A stretch of DNA of 64,000 nucleotides, from the NCBI RefSeq assembly GCF_003205235.1, contig NZ_QJSM01000021.1, positions 31,944 to 95,943 on the forward strand. Reading direction: 5' to 3'. The notes under the pieces were generated by a model, which saw nothing but the letters and a program-made list of their open reading frames with translations, did no database searches and was not told the origin of the DNA. Below, piece after piece: positions 18,588-28,883 of the stretch. This DNA comes from Thermoplasma sp. Kam2015 (lineage in GTDB: Archaea > Thermoplasmatota > Thermoplasmata > Thermoplasmatales > Thermoplasmataceae). Position 1 is the stretch's first letter. Each line of letters opens with the position of its first letter. The translations under genes and the position numbers were made by a program.

Positions 18588-20930
18588 ATGGAAGTAGAGA
18601 AGTACGATCTCACGTTGGATTTTGATATCAATAAGAGAACGTTCAATGGAACTGAAACCATAACCGCAGGGCCGGGTGAAATCGTTCTGGATGCCGTAGG
18701 CCTGCAGATCAACTGGATGAAGGTAAATGGTAAGGATGCTTCATATTCCTATGATGGCCAGATCGTCAGGGCTCAGGGCGAAGATCAACCACAGAAGATA
18801 GAAATATCGTTCTCCGGAAAGGTATCAGATTCGTTGTCTGGCATATATTATGCTGGAAAGGAGAACGGTATGATAACGACACACTTCGAGGCCACCGATG
18901 CCAGGCGTATGTTTCCCTGCGTCGATCACCCCGCCTACAAGGCAGTGTTTTCCATAACAGCGGTCATAGATAAGGAGTACGATGCCATATCCAACATGCC
19001 TCCAAAGCGTGTGGAGGTATCAGACAGGAAGGTGATCGAGTTCCAGGATACACCAAGGATGTCAACGTATCTACTATACATAGGTGTTGGGAAGTTCAGG
19101 TACGAGTATGAGAAGTACAGGGACATCGATCTGATACTCGCATCGCTCAAGGAGATAAGATCGAAATATCCGCTTGAGATAGCGAAGAGATCCATAGAAT
19201 TCTACGAGAAATACTTCGGCATACCCTACGCACTGCCGAAGATGCACCTGATCTCAGTGCCGGAGTTCGGTGCAGGTGCAATGGAGAACTGGGGCGCGAT
19301 AACGTTCAGGGAGATATACATGGATCTCGCCGAGGATTCTGCCATAACGGTGAAGAGAAATTCAGCAAACGTGATAGCTCATGAGATCGCGCACCAGTGG
19401 TTCGGCGATCTGGTCACGATGAAGTGGTGGAACGATCTGTGGCTCAATGAGAGCTTCGCTACGTTCATGTCCTACAAGACCATGGACAGCATCTTTCCCG
19501 AATGGTCATTCTGGGGCGACTTCTTTGTTAGCAGAACGTCAGGAGCACTTCGGTCAGATTCACTGAAGAACACCCATCCAATCGAGGTTGACGTCAAGGA
19601 TCCAGATGAGATATCGCAGATATTCGATGAGATAAGCTATGGAAAGGGTGCATCCATACTCCGCATGATAGAGGATTATACTGGAAGCGAGGAGTTCAGG
19701 AAGGGCATAGCGAAGTATCTAAACGATCATAAGTACGGAAACGCTGAGGGTTCAGATCTCTGGACTGCAATAGAGGAAGTGTCCGGTAAACCTGTGAAGA
19801 GGGTCATGGAGTACTGGATAAAGAATCCGGGATACCCGGTCATAGAGGCAAGGTCAGAAGGCAAGAAGATCGTGCTGATCCAGAGACGCTTCCTTCTTGA
19901 CGGAGATGAGGAAAGTGCATGGCCGATACCTGTAAACATCAAAAGAGGCCACGGCGTTGAAAAGATTCTTGTCGAAGGCAGGACAGAGATCGAAAAGGAA
20001 GACTTCATAAAGATCAACGCCGATAGCACCGGATTCTACAGAGTTCTGTACGACGACAGAACTTTCAGTACCGTTATCGATCACTACGCTGACCTTTCTC
20101 CGCTGGATCGCGTGGGCATGGTTGACGATCTCTTTGCCTTCCTTCTATCAGGAACGATAGATCCGGATACATACAGGGAAAGAATACGGAACTTTTTCAA
20201 TGACGATGATCATAACGTAATAACATCGATAGTGAGCCAGATGGAGTACCTGCACATGCTGACGCACGCCTTCGACGATGAAGCCAGATCATTCTGCAGA
20301 TCCAGGCTTGAGTATCTGATCGGGAAGGAAGACGAGAACCTCAGAATAGCCCTTGGACGTGTATCTAGGTTGTATGTGATAGTGGATGAGTCCTATGCTG
20401 AGGAGATGTCGAAGCAGTTCAAGGATCTGGATTCTGCTGACCCTGAGATGAGGAATTCTATAGCAACTGCCTATGCCCTTGTCACGGGGGATCTGAAGGG
20501 ACTTCTGGAGAAATTCAGATCCATAGACAGGGACGAGGATCGCGTGCGTATAATATCTGCCTTCGGCAAACTGAAATCATCAACCGATCTCTCAACCATC
20601 TATGGAATGATAGAGAAGACGGAGATAAAGAAACAGGATATGATAACATTCTTCAGCTCTGCGATGGAGACTCTGCCTGGCCGTGAATTCCTCTTTGCGA
20701 ACCTGGACAGGATAATAAGGCTTGTCATAAGGTACTTCACTGGAAACCGCACGGCATCAAGAACCGTAGAGATGATGCTGCCTGTGATAGGCCTGGATCA
20801 TCCAGAGGCCGAGGATATAATGAGGAACATAGGATCAAGGAACATAAGCATGGGCCTGGCAAAGGGCACAGAGCTGTTGAATATTAACAGGAAGCTCCTC
20901 GAGAGACTCAAGCAATCAGGTTCAAAATAA
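18588..20930 (+). CDS. Tricorn-interacting aminopeptidase F3-like (M1 family)
   Basis: A zinc aminopeptidase of 780 residues with the exopeptidase motif GAMEN (near 231-235) and the zinc site H265-E266-x2-H269 followed by E288, the positions known for T. acidophilum F3. F3 completes the breakdown of peptides released by the proteasome and tricorn protease. The N-terminal beta domain, catalytic domain and helical C-terminal domain are all full length. A TATA-like TTTTAAGC lies about 26 nt before the ATG. Placement next to tldD/tldE makes a local peptide-turnover cluster. F2 is the nearest alternative; the N-terminal sequence fits F3 better by memory. Confidence 0.93.
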   Translation: MEVEKYDLTLDFDINKRTFNGTETITAGPGEIVLDAVGLQINWMKVNGKDASYSYDGQIVRAQGEDQPQKIEISFSGKVSDSLSGIYYAGKENGMITTHFEATDARRMFPCVDHPAYKAVFSITAVIDKEYDAISNMPPKRVEVSDRKVIEFQDTPRMSTYLLYIGVGKFRYEYEKYRDIDLILASLKEIRSKYPLEIAKRSIEFYEKYFGIPYALPKMHLISVPEFGAGAMENWGAITFREIYMDLAEDSAITVKRNSANVIAHEIAHQWFGDLVTMKWWNDLWLNESFATFMSYKTMDSIFPEWSFWGDFFVSRTSGALRSDSLKNTHPIEVDVKDPDEISQIFDEISYGKGASILRMIEDYTGSEEFRKGIAKYLNDHKYGNAEGSDLWTAIEEVSGKPVKRVMEYWIKNPGYPVIEARSEGKKIVLIQRRFLLDGDEESAWPIPVNIKRGHGVEKILVEGRTEIEKEDFIKINADSTGFYRVLYDDRTFSTVIDHYADLSPLDRVGMVDDLFAFLLSGTIDPDTYRERIRNFFNDDDHNVITSIVSQMEYLHMLTHAFDDEARSFCRSRLEYLIGKEDENLRIALGRVSRLYVIVDESYAEEMSKQFKDLDSADPEMRNSIATAYALVTGDLKGLLEKFRSIDRDEDRVRIISAFGKLKSSTDLSTIYGMIEKTEIKKQDMITFFSSAMETLPGREFLFANLDRIIRLVIRYFTGNRTASRTVEMMLPVIGLDHPEAEDIMRNIGSRNISMGLAKGTELLNINRKLLERLKQSGSK

Positions 20931-20987
20931 TATAATTTCATCTTCATTTATTTCTTAAATAAGAACACTTAAAATGGAATCAGTGGA

Positions 20988-22634
20988 TCATTCCAGCTTT
21001 TCTCGCAGTATTGATGTCACATATCCCTTTATCTGTGAAAACATTAGCTTTGGTGGCATCGGGCGCTCATCTGCATAAACAACAGCATCGAGCACTGCAG
21101 GGCCACTGATCCTGAGAAATTCATCCACAGCCTCTTCTATCCTTTCTGGATCCTCAACCCTTATCCCCGTTATACCCATAGCCTCGGCGATCTTGGAAAA
21201 GTCTGGATTCATAAGATCCACGCCCCATTCTGGGTATCCCATAACCTCCTCCTCAAACTTTATCATTCCAAGCTTTGAATTGTTGTATACAACCACTTTT
21301 ACCGGCCTAGAATATTTCTTCGCAGTTATGAGCTCCATCATTGTCATTGCAAAGCTCCCATCGCCGGTGATCGCTATGACCTGCCTGTCGGTTGCGAACG
21401 AAGCACCCACTGCACCCGGTATGCCAACGCCCATTGTACCAAGCCAGGGAGACAGCAGAAAGGTTCGCCCCTGACCGCCATTAATATGTCTTATGGACCA
21501 GACCGTCACGTTCCCTGTGTCAACAATGAAAACAGCATCCTTCTCCGCCTTCTTCGATATCACGCTCGTGAGAAATTCAGGTTTTATGGGCTTTGACCTG
21601 TCAGATTCAAGCTTTTCCATGTTTGCAATCCAGTCCTGTTTCTCTGCCGTCATATCTGTGTAGAATTTTTCCTTCTTTTCTGAAGGCTTAACCTGACTGA
21701 GAAAATCAGAAACCGTACAGTGATAGGCCAGATCAACATGGACTCTCTTACCTATGTTTGACGGATCTATATCCACCTGAATCACCTTCGCTTTTTCATT
21801 TATGAAGGAAACATATGGAAATATTGTTCCGAGAAGGATGACGAGATCCGCCTTCTTCATGGCCTCCACTGAGGGCTTTGTGCCCAGCAGACCAAGTGGC
21901 CCCATTACCTTTGGATCCTCGTCGCTGACGAGCCCCTTGGCATTCACGCTGTATATCACCGGAGCGCCTATCTTTTCGGCAAATTCATTCAGGCGACCGG
22001 TCTCCCCGATGACACCCCTGCCCATGAATATCAGCGGCCTCTTGCTGCCGTTTATCATATCTTCTGCTGGTTTTGGATCTATGACAAAGCGCGGATTATC
22101 CCTGAAATTATTGTCTATGGATCCGATCTCGGCATTCATTCTCAATACATCTACCGGTAGCGTTATGTGTGATACACCACGCTTGCTGACGCTCTCGCGG
22201 AAAGCTCTATTAATGATGTAGAACGCAGATTCAGGATTGACAATCTGTGCATTGAAAACAGAAACATCCTCAAAAAGCCTGTTAAGATCAACTTCCTGAA
22301 AATAATCATGATAGATGAGATCAGATTCAACCTGTCCTGTCAGGGCTATGACAGGCACCCTGCTCATCTTGGCTTCATATAGGCCATTTAGAAGATGTAT
22401 TGAACCTGGGCCAGATGTACCCATGCATACTGTCAGCTGGCCGGTCAGTTTTGCCTCAAATGCCGCCTCAAGTGCTGCGCCCTCCTCATGTCTTGTCTGC
22501 ACGAATTCTATCTTGTCCTGCATTCTCAGAGCATCCACCAGCGGGTTAATGGAGTCGCCAGGTATTCCATATATCCTTTTTACGCCAAGTTCAGCCAGTG
22601 TCTTTATTATCACTTCCGCAACCGTGTTCGCCAT
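20988..22634 (-). CDS. Pyruvate-oxidase-like thiamine diphosphate enzyme
   Basis: The 548 residues show the three-domain layout of the POX/acetolactate synthase family: PYR domain with the catalytic Glu in RHEEGAALEA (near residue 50), a central nucleotide-binding domain, and a PP domain with GDGSFAMTMMELITA ... YNNSKLG that holds ThDP and Mg2+. Features such as GVDLMNPDFSKIAEAMG resemble PoxB-type pyruvate oxidases more than acetolactate synthase. The product would be acetate or acetyl phosphate with an electron acceptor such as quinone; this is inference. ATATATAAC sits 26 nt before the start. Confidence 0.82.
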   Translation of the reverse strand: MANTVAEVIIKTLAELGVKRIYGIPGDSINPLVDALRMQDKIEFVQTRHEEGAALEAAFEAKLTGQLTVCMGTSGPGSIHLLNGLYEAKMSRVPVIALTGQVESDLIYHDYFQEVDLNRLFEDVSVFNAQIVNPESAFYIINRAFRESVSKRGVSHITLPVDVLRMNAEIGSIDNNFRDNPRFVIDPKPAEDMINGSKRPLIFMGRGVIGETGRLNEFAEKIGAPVIYSVNAKGLVSDEDPKVMGPLGLLGTKPSVEAMKKADLVILLGTIFPYVSFINEKAKVIQVDIDPSNIGKRVHVDLAYHCTVSDFLSQVKPSEKKEKFYTDMTAEKQDWIANMEKLESDRSKPIKPEFLTSVISKKAEKDAVFIVDTGNVTVWSIRHINGGQGRTFLLSPWLGTMGVGIPGAVGASFATDRQVIAITGDGSFAMTMMELITAKKYSRPVKVVVYNNSKLGMIKFEEEVMGYPEWGVDLMNPDFSKIAEAMGITGIRVEDPERIEEAVDEFLRISGPAVLDAVVYADERPMPPKLMFSQIKGYVTSILREKLE

Positions 22635-22864
22635 GTGGAATGATCATACCTCATCATATATAACGTTGATGAAAAATATTTCACTTCAACAACAAGATAT
22701 AAAAAACTTAGAATTAATGAAGAAAAATAACCGGTTAATATTAACTTAGGAACGAATTTTCGGGTTTCATTGGAAAAACACCAACATAAATCCGATACAA
22801 TATCTGAATGGGCGTAGTGTTACTCCACGTTATATATAACATATTTTAAATGATATCAAAAAAA

Positions 22865-23047
22865 TCAGTAAAGCCGTGATTGGAGATCGCTGCCCTCTGT
22901 AAATATATCCGGAGCAAGATCGAATATATCGTATATCGGCTTTTTCTTCTTTCCTATGGGATATGCCGTCTTGTAATTCATGCACAGTGTGCACGGAGTG
23001 GCATAGGATGAGAAATGACACATTCCGTCTTCGTAGTAGAGGCACAT
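22865..23047 (-). CDS. Small four-cysteine protein
   Basis: A 60-residue protein beginning MCLYYEDGMCHFSSY. Four cysteines (2, 10, 19, 22) in a C-x7-C-x8-C-x2-C arrangement suggest a metal-binding knuckle, followed by a lysine-rich KKKK stretch. The ATG lies one base after the stop of the ROK kinase gene (TGA-G-ATG), which supports translation from the same mRNA. An in-frame ATG at 23074 would overlap the kinase gene. The function is unknown. Confidence 0.55.
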   Translation of the reverse strand: MCLYYEDGMCHFSSYATPCTLCMNYKTAYPIGKKKKPIYDIFDLAPDIFTEGSDLQSRLY

Positions 23048-23048
23048 C

Positions 23049-24023
23049 TCAATACTGCTTTTCTCTCTCGCCATGCATCTCCATCTCCGTGTACAGAGGA
23101 ACCGATATCGCTGCAAGATCCGATCCATTTTCCAGGCCAGGAACTATCTTAAATGGCCTGTACATGCTCTTAAACTCCTCCTTCACCGCATCATTCAGCG
23201 GATCAAATAGATCCTTGCCAGCTTTCGAAATGCCTCCGCCTATTATCACCAGTTCTGGATCCAGTGTATTTATTATGTTAACGAGACCGACTGCAAGATA
23301 ATATATGGTCTCCTCAAGCATAAGCTGGGAGAACATGTCACCTTGCCTCTTGCCTTCAAACACCTTCTCCGCAGTTATCTCGTTGGGCTTCAACTTGGAA
23401 AAGAAATCCGAGTCCCTAACTGCACGCAGGTTTTCAATGACTCTTCTAGCTATGGCCTTACCGCCGGCAAGCGCCTCAAGGCATCCACGCCTTCCGCATC
23501 CGCAGGTTGGGCCATTGACCATGATCACGTTGTGCCCTATCTCACCAGCCATCCCATGGGCACCGCGGTAAAGTTTTCCATTGATGAATATGCCTCCGCC
23601 GATTCCAGTACTCAACGTCATATAGACGAAGTTGTCCACATTCTTACCTGAACCAAAAAGACGCTCAGCTATTGCCGCCGCCTGTGCATCATTTTCCAGA
23701 AAAGTATCGGTCTTGTAATAGTCCTGAATTGGTTCAACTATGTTGAAATTGCTCAAACCAAATATGTTCGGTGAGGCTATGACCACGCCTCTGCTCCGAT
23801 CTACAGGCCCGGCGAATATGATGCCTATCAGATCTGGTTTATCAACATGGGCTTTTTTTAGTGCGGCATCGCCCATTGTTATCATCTCTTCGATCAGTCT
23901 CTTTTTTCCCAGATGCTTTACAGTGGGCATTCTGACGTTTGAAAGTATTTTGCCTGAATCGTTACCTACAACAGTTGATATCTTTGTACCACCAACATCA
24001 TATCCAAGAATATTCAACGACAC
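23049..24023 (-). CDS. ROK-family sugar kinase, probable glucokinase
   Basis: The 324-residue protein has the ATP-binding GYDVGGTKIS at the N terminus, the glycine motif STGIGGGIFINGKLYRGA, and the ROK zinc site in CGCGRRGCLEALAGG. Archaeal members phosphorylate glucose with ATP. Because Thermoplasma degrades glucose mainly through a non-phosphorylative route, the kinase may serve another hexose or supply sugar phosphates. GTG start with a TATA-like TTATAAAT about 26 nt upstream. Confidence 0.86.
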   Translation of the reverse strand: MSLNILGYDVGGTKISTVVGNDSGKILSNVRMPTVKHLGKKRLIEEMITMGDAALKKAHVDKPDLIGIIFAGPVDRSRGVVIASPNIFGLSNFNIVEPIQDYYKTDTFLENDAQAAAIAERLFGSGKNVDNFVYMTLSTGIGGGIFINGKLYRGAHGMAGEIGHNVIMVNGPTCGCGRRGCLEALAGGKAIARRVIENLRAVRDSDFFSKLKPNEITAEKVFEGKRQGDMFSQLMLEETIYYLAVGLVNIINTLDPELVIIGGGISKAGKDLFDPLNDAVKEEFKSMYRPFKIVPGLENGSDLAAISVPLYTEMEMHGEREKQY

Positions 24024-24086
24024 GTTACTTACATTTTAATTTCATTTATAAGGGTATTGACATTGTTTCCTCTGCCCATATATACC

Positions 24087-25169
24087 TCATATATCTCCAA
24101 TGTTGTATCGATCGACGCGCCCTGACTGTATCAGAAGATCAAGAAGAACAAACGAAGTCAGACATTCTATCACCGGAACGGCCCTTATGGCAACGCATGG
24201 ATCATGCCTGCCCTTAACCGTTATCATGGATGGTTCGCCTTTCTCCAAGTTGACGGTTTTCTGCGGTTTATGTATTGATGGTGTTGGCTTGATGGCAACC
24301 GAGAATCTTATGGGCATTCCATTTGTTATGCCACCTAGTATACCTCCGTTATGATTGGTTGTCGTCATAATCTTTCCGTCAACGATTTCAAAGGGATCGT
24401 TTGCTTCCGATCCAAGCATTGTGGCCATTCTGAAGCCATCTCCGAACTCTATACCTTTCACAGCTGGTATCGAGAAGATGGCATGCGATATGGCACTCTC
24501 AACGGAATCAAAGAACGGTTCTCCCACGCCTCCCGGAAAGTTCTCTATGACCGTATCTATTCTACCGCCCACGCTGTCTCCCTCTTTCATGACCCTCATT
24601 ATGAGATCATGGGCCTTCGCATCGCATTCAGCATCTGGCATTCTTGTCTCAAAGTCATAGACGTCACCGGTGATCCTATCGCATTCGACGTTTCCTATAG
24701 ATCTCATATAGCTCTTCACCTTTATGCCAGTGTTTTCAAGATAGGCCTTGGCTATGGAGCCAGCCGCAACGATCGGTGCGGTCATTCTACCGGACAGGAA
24801 ACCACCGCCCTCGTAATTTCTGAATTTACCGTATTTCAGAAACAACGTGTAGTCGCTGTGGCCTGGCCTGGGATTGTCCTTCAGCTCTTGATAATAAGAG
24901 GATATTACGTTGGTGTTCCTTATGAGGATCGTTATCGGACTTCCATCGGTATATCCTTCATGGAGGCCGGACACTATCTCAACTCTATCCTCCTCCTTCC
25001 TCTGTGACGTCAGGATGCCTGATCCTGGTCTGCGATAATCCATATACCGCTGTATGTAATCAAACGGTACCTTGAACCCGACCGGAAATCCATCTATCAT
25101 CGCCCCTACAAGATCACCGTGAGATGAACCAAATATGGAAAGTCTGAGGATATTACCTATACTGAACAT
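24087..25169 (-). CDS. aroC: Chorismate synthase
   Basis: AroC makes chorismate from EPSP using reduced FMN, the last step of the shikimate pathway and the branch to tryptophan. The 360 residues contain the family signatures [17 protein letters not shown] near the N terminus, [27 protein letters not shown] and [21 protein letters not shown] Shine-Dalgarno-like sequence lies four bases before the ATG. It supplies the substrate of the TrpE/TrpG enzyme encoded at 6072-7678, though it is not in that operon. Confidence 0.95.
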   Translation of the reverse strand: MFSIGNILRLSIFGSSHGDLVGAMIDGFPVGFKVPFDYIQRYMDYRRPGSGILTSQRKEEDRVEIVSGLHEGYTDGSPITILIRNTNVISSYYQELKDNPRPGHSDYTLFLKYGKFRNYEGGGFLSGRMTAPIVAAGSIAKAYLENTGIKVKSYMRSIGNVECDRITGDVYDFETRMPDAECDAKAHDLIMRVMKEGDSVGGRIDTVIENFPGGVGEPFFDSVESAISHAIFSIPAVKGIEFGDGFRMATMLGSEANDPFEIVDGKIMTTTNHNGGILGGITNGMPIRFSVAIKPTPSIHKPQKTVNLEKGEPSMITVKGRHDPCVAIRAVPVIECLTSFVLLDLLIQSGRVDRYNIGDI

Positions 25170-25248
25170 GCTTTCATCCTCAGGAAGACCTGATCGATAG
25201 GATCAGCATTCAACCTGATATGGCAAATGATAGCATATCTATATATAT

Positions 25249-25821
25249 TCATTTTCTAAAGTGGTTCTTCACGGATTCGCTCAGTATAAGGGATCCTATT
25301 GTCAGAACGCGTTCCTCTTTTACAAGGACGGCTGACATGGAAGCATTCTTGATCTCGACGCTGAAACAATCAAACTCCCCAAGGCCAAGAAAATCGCAGA
25401 GAAGGCTCTTTATCGGATATGCATGGCTAACGATTATATAGCTGCCATCGTAATCGCTAACAAGCGATCGCATCCTCCTAACGTGAGATTCCCAGGGTTC
25501 CATCTCCAGTTCTTCCCTTGTACCGTACGGGATCTCCGTTATTCTGCTGTTATTATAGGGCCCAAATTCAGATTCTCTAGCGCGTTCATCCTTCACTATG
25601 GATAATCCTGTAGCAGATGCTATTATCTGAGCGCTCTGATAAGCACGGAGTATAGGGCTTGATATTATACCATCAAAATCAAGTTCCGCCAGTTGAGCTG
25701 CAGTTCTCTGAACCTGAAATACGCCATTCTCCGTTAGCGGATAGCGATCCTCATCGGTGGATATTATACCGTAAACATTTGTCTCGCTTTCTCCGTGCCT
25801 GACAAGAATGGCTTTTTCCAT
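25249..25821 (-). CDS. Histidine phosphatase (phosphoglycerate mutase family)
   Basis: The 190-residue protein starts MEKAILVRHGESETN, the RHG catalytic motif of the branch-2-like histidine phosphatases, with a second conserved His in VSHAYPIKSLL. Members include cofactor-dependent phosphoglycerate mutases and various phosphatases; the substrate cannot be told from sequence. It lies upstream of aroC on the same strand with a gap of 79 bases. Confidence 0.82.
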   Translation of the reverse strand: MEKAILVRHGESETNVYGIISTDEDRYPLTENGVFQVQRTAAQLAELDFDGIISSPILRAYQSAQIIASATGLSIVKDERARESEFGPYNNSRITEIPYGTREELEMEPWESHVRRMRSLVSDYDGSYIIVSHAYPIKSLLCDFLGLGEFDCFSVEIKNASMSAVLVKEERVLTIGSLILSESVKNHFRK

Positions 25822-26047
25822 TGGAGCATGATATCTTTTTCAATTATTATCTTTTTGAGCTGATCGCGGTGATCGTGATCTGAAAATAGAGATGGTGTCA
25901 GAAAAACGAAGGAAGCATAATTGCGGGATCTAAAAAATAGGTTTATGGCAGATCTAGGTTCATAATATGGGTTTATACGGAATTATCAATTAATTCATAT
26001 ATTTCCTTTTTCAGGATAGAGTTTTTAATATGCTTAAAAGTACCACA

Positions 26048-26806
26048 TCAAAGCGGAAATTTGGTTATTCCACCATCTACAGGTATATTTGCACCGTTGA
26101 TATACGAGGATCTGTCTGAGAGGAGGAATTCAACGACCTCACCTATCTCCTCCGGCTCAGCCACCCTGCGAAGTGGAACGTCTCCGCTCAGTCTCCGCAT
26201 ACCCTCTGCCCGATCTATGCTATTTTTGATAACGTCGCGCAATCTATCGGTATTTACATAGCCTTGAGATATCGTATTTATTCTCACACCGAATTTTGAT
26301 ACCTCGAGTGAAATATTCTTTGCGAGTGATACCACTGCAGATCGGATCGATGATGATAGTGAAAAACCTTCCATGGGTTCTCTTACAGTCATCGAAGTCA
26401 CGTACACGATGGATCCACCCTTCAGCCTTATCATATCCTTCAGCGCTTCCCTTGTAAGTCTTATCGTAGACATCAGAATCATATCTAAAGCGTATTTCCA
26501 GTCATCTTCGCTTAGATCCAGAAACGAGGCGACTCTTGGATCACCATAATTGACTACAAGATTTTCTATGCTTCCATAGATCTCGCGATGTTTTTCTAAC
26601 ACCTTCCCTATATCTTCGGATCTTGAAAGATCCGCACCAATTGTCACCGGCTCATTCCCATACTTGCTTTTCAATACATTCTTAACGGCCTGAAGCTTAT
26701 TTTCGTCTCTTGAAAAAAGCGTCATTTTGTATCCACATCTTGCAAGTACCTCAGCGATGCCTTTTCCAATTCCGCTGGACGCTGCAGAGACTATCACATT
26801 TGGCAT
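26048..26806 (-). CDS. Short-chain dehydrogenase-like protein without the usual catalytic Tyr/Lys
   Basis: The 252-residue protein has an SDR Rossmann fold: AASSGIGKGIAEVLA for cofactor binding, VTSMT with Ser138, and a C-terminal YINGANIPVDGG. At the positions of the catalytic Tyr-x3-Lys (13 and 17 after Ser138) it has Ser151 and Arg155, and the NNAG motif is NYG. It belongs to an atypical FabG-like branch in which these residues are replaced, so ordinary reductase activity is doubtful. ATATTATTAAAT is 26 nt before the ATG. Confidence 0.83.
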   Translation of the reverse strand: MPNVIVSAASSGIGKGIAEVLARCGYKMTLFSRDENKLQAVKNVLKSKYGNEPVTIGADLSRSEDIGKVLEKHREIYGSIENLVVNYGDPRVASFLDLSEDDWKYALDMILMSTIRLTREALKDMIRLKGGSIVYVTSMTVREPMEGFSLSSSIRSAVVSLAKNISLEVSKFGVRINTISQGYVNTDRLRDVIKNSIDRAEGMRRLSGDVPLRRVAEPEEIGEVVEFLLSDRSSYINGANIPVDGGITKFPL

Positions 26807-26940
26807 AATCTGTTTAACATGCCATCATATTATTAAATTTGCTCGTTTCATTCGTATGTAAATTTTATGACAAAAAACCATATGGAAATTTTTCAAATTA
26901 TTTGATCTTAAATAGATAATCCACCACATGAGACATTATA

Positions 26941-27744
26941 TCATGAATCATATGTGAATTCCCATATCAACATTGAGGAAGATGGTGTAAATGGAAGATC
27001 CTTCGAGATATCCTTCCGTACATAGAACATGATCCGACCGTTCAGCTTTCTATTTTCATCTATGAAAGATGCGACGTCGTCGCTATCGTTAATAACGAAA
27101 TCTATACCTCCTTCATATGAATCAAAATATATTAAATTAGCCGAATCCACTATGAAATTGTTTCTGTAGGATTCGTATATGTGATACATGTGCTCAGAAC
27201 ATATGTATTTCCAATCAACTAGAACGCATCTGTATCTGCCAGAATACTCAGCTATAGATGGAACGATGTTTATGTTGGTTCCCTCTCTATTTTCGAAGGT
27301 GTAAACTTCGTACTCATCGATAGGATGGAAGCCTAGTTTTTTGACTAGATTGAGGGAGGGGGTATTCCATGAATATACTGCCGATCTTAGTCTTTTAGCC
27401 TTATCCCTAAGAAAATCCATCGTTTCTTGCATTATTCTCAGCCCGTATTTAGCCCCTCTGTGTTCAGGATCCACCCTCAATCCGCCAAGCATGATCGATC
27501 CATCAGACAGTTTATCAAAATGGATCGTGGCAACAGGTGAACCATCAACCCTGAGAACATATACCGAACCTTCCTCAACCCATTTCTCTATAATTTTATC
27601 GACATAGTCCTCCATTGTACCTGTGTTTCCGATGGTTCTGTAAAGATCGTTATAATATCCGACTCTCCACGTATTGGATGTGAATCGCTTTATCTCATCA
27701 ACATCTGAATGTGTACCTCGATCAAATACGACATGTTTGGACAT
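26941..27744 (-). CDS. GNAT-family acetyltransferase
   Basis: A 267-residue protein whose first 160 residues form a GNAT domain: GGLRVDPEHRGAKYGLRIMQ carries the R/Q-x-x-G-x-G/A acetyl-CoA loop, and SLNLVKKLGFHPIDEYEVY is the typical final strand. The remaining 100 residues are unassigned and may be a second, degenerate GNAT unit. I chose ATG 27744 because a GGGGGT stretch stands six bases upstream; a TTG at 27750 is the longest option. The acceptor substrate is unknown. Confidence 0.78.
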   Translation of the reverse strand: MSKHVVFDRGTHSDVDEIKRFTSNTWRVGYYNDLYRTIGNTGTMEDYVDKIIEKWVEEGSVYVLRVDGSPVATIHFDKLSDGSIMLGGLRVDPEHRGAKYGLRIMQETMDFLRDKAKRLRSAVYSWNTPSLNLVKKLGFHPIDEYEVYTFENREGTNINIVPSIAEYSGRYRCVLVDWKYICSEHMYHIYESYRNNFIVDSANLIYFDSYEGGIDFVINDSDDVASFIDENRKLNGRIMFYVRKDISKDLPFTPSSSMLIWEFTYDS

Positions 27745-28236
27745 GTGCAACCCCCATCATTTGGCAATAGAGAAGCATTACTCAGATGAAATGCCTAAAA
27801 TCATCATTTCATTCGTTATCAATATTCTATCATTTATGTTTTTCTTTCTTTAATATCAGCATCAATCATTAGACCACATTCATTATGGCTTTTTATGGGA
27901 TCAAGATCTATCTTATTTCTGTATTAAAAGCACTTCTATACCGTCCTATCTAAGGAAAACTGTTATATTCCATCGTGTATAAGTGAAATATAGGGTGTTC
28001 CACTTCAAAATCTTTCAGGTAGTCGTTCAGTATGTAATTTGAACTTCTAAGAATAGTTTCTCCTACAAATATCCTGGGCGCCATATAACTAATCATATGA
28101 ATGAACCGGATGCGATAAGTCTTCTATCAAATGTGTTTGATCTCATTGTAATGATTGAATATGTTATGTATCAGAAAAGATGAACATGGCACCACAACCT
28201 ACGAGTTACTCATATACTATATCACGATTATCCCAT
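27745..28236. other. Non-coding stretch before tRNA-Arg
   Basis: About 490 A/T-rich bases with stops in all frames at short intervals. I see no convincing gene; upstream promoter elements of the GNAT gene (minus) and the tRNA gene (plus) should lie here. Confidence 0.5.
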
Positions 28237-28310
28237 GGGCCTGTGAGGTAGCCAGGATATCCCATCGGCCCTCGGAGCCGACAACCCGGGTTCAAATCCC
28301 GGCAGGCCCG
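28237..28310 (+). tRNA. tRNA-Arg (anticodon TCG)
   Basis: The acceptor GGGCCTG (28237-28243) pairs with CAGGCCC (28303-28309), with discriminator G. The anticodon stem TCGGC/GCCGA encloses the loop CCTCGGA, giving anticodon TCG for the CGA codon of arginine. The T stem CCGGG/CCCGG encloses TTCAAAT. The gene has 74 bases without intron, and CCA is not encoded. Confidence 0.95.
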
Positions 28311-28883
28311 CCTTCAATGCACTCTTGGATACACCTAAGCTGAGTCTTCGAACTTCCTTTCAGTGAAAAATTCTATCCACACGCGTATATTACGGAAGAG
28401 CCCAATATCGTGATGTACACGGGCTTGGTTTCGATCTATACAAGCCCTATTCCTATAAATCTTGCAAAGTATCTGCTGAATATTTCCATGGGAAATAGCT
28501 CATATATACCTTTCCAAAAAGTCCAATTTTTCAAACATTGCACAAACGATCATTTTTCAATAATTTATCTTCAAGCATTTCCTCAACATATGCGGATTAT
28601 GTCTATCATTAGAAGTAAATAATTTTTCACCAGTCGATTCAACTATTCTATCGATGTTTTGTAAGGGAATACAGATTCTCCTCATTCTCTGCAGGATACT
28701 ATCTCATGAATAAAATAGCAGACTTATGAATTATTCTTCTCACTGGTAAATATCACCGATATTTCTCAACGTTATTCAAAATTAAAATTCACAGTTGGCT
28801 GCTATTATTTCAATTTATATTTTATATGATCAGCATATTACATAACGGAAAGGAAAAGTATAGAAAATGCATCTGATCGTCGT
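28311..28883. other. Non-coding stretch with a repeat trace
   Basis: Roughly 570 bases between tRNA-Arg and the AldT-like gene. No full gene is recognisable. Around 28404-28440 there is a copy of a short sequence found again near 63739-63775 (see the repeat entries). Confidence 0.45.
28408..28434 (+). repeat. Short dispersed repeat, copy 1 (possible mobile-element remnant)
   Basis: TGATGTACACGGGCTTGG at 28410-28427 recurs as TGATGTACACGGGCCTGG at 63747-63764, with moderate similarity on both sides. Both copies open a short frame beginning MMYTGL, as if they were the start of the same lost gene. Neither frame continues as a recognisable protein. Confidence 0.4.

Noticed and set aside
20945..20965. 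Short palindrome TTATTT/AAATAA between F3 and the oxidase gene as terminator
   Set aside because: The stem is only A/T, six bases long, and expected by chance in such an AT-rich gap.
28155..28343. Small frame spanning tRNA-Arg
   Set aside because: It reads across the tRNA gene and has no support as a protein.
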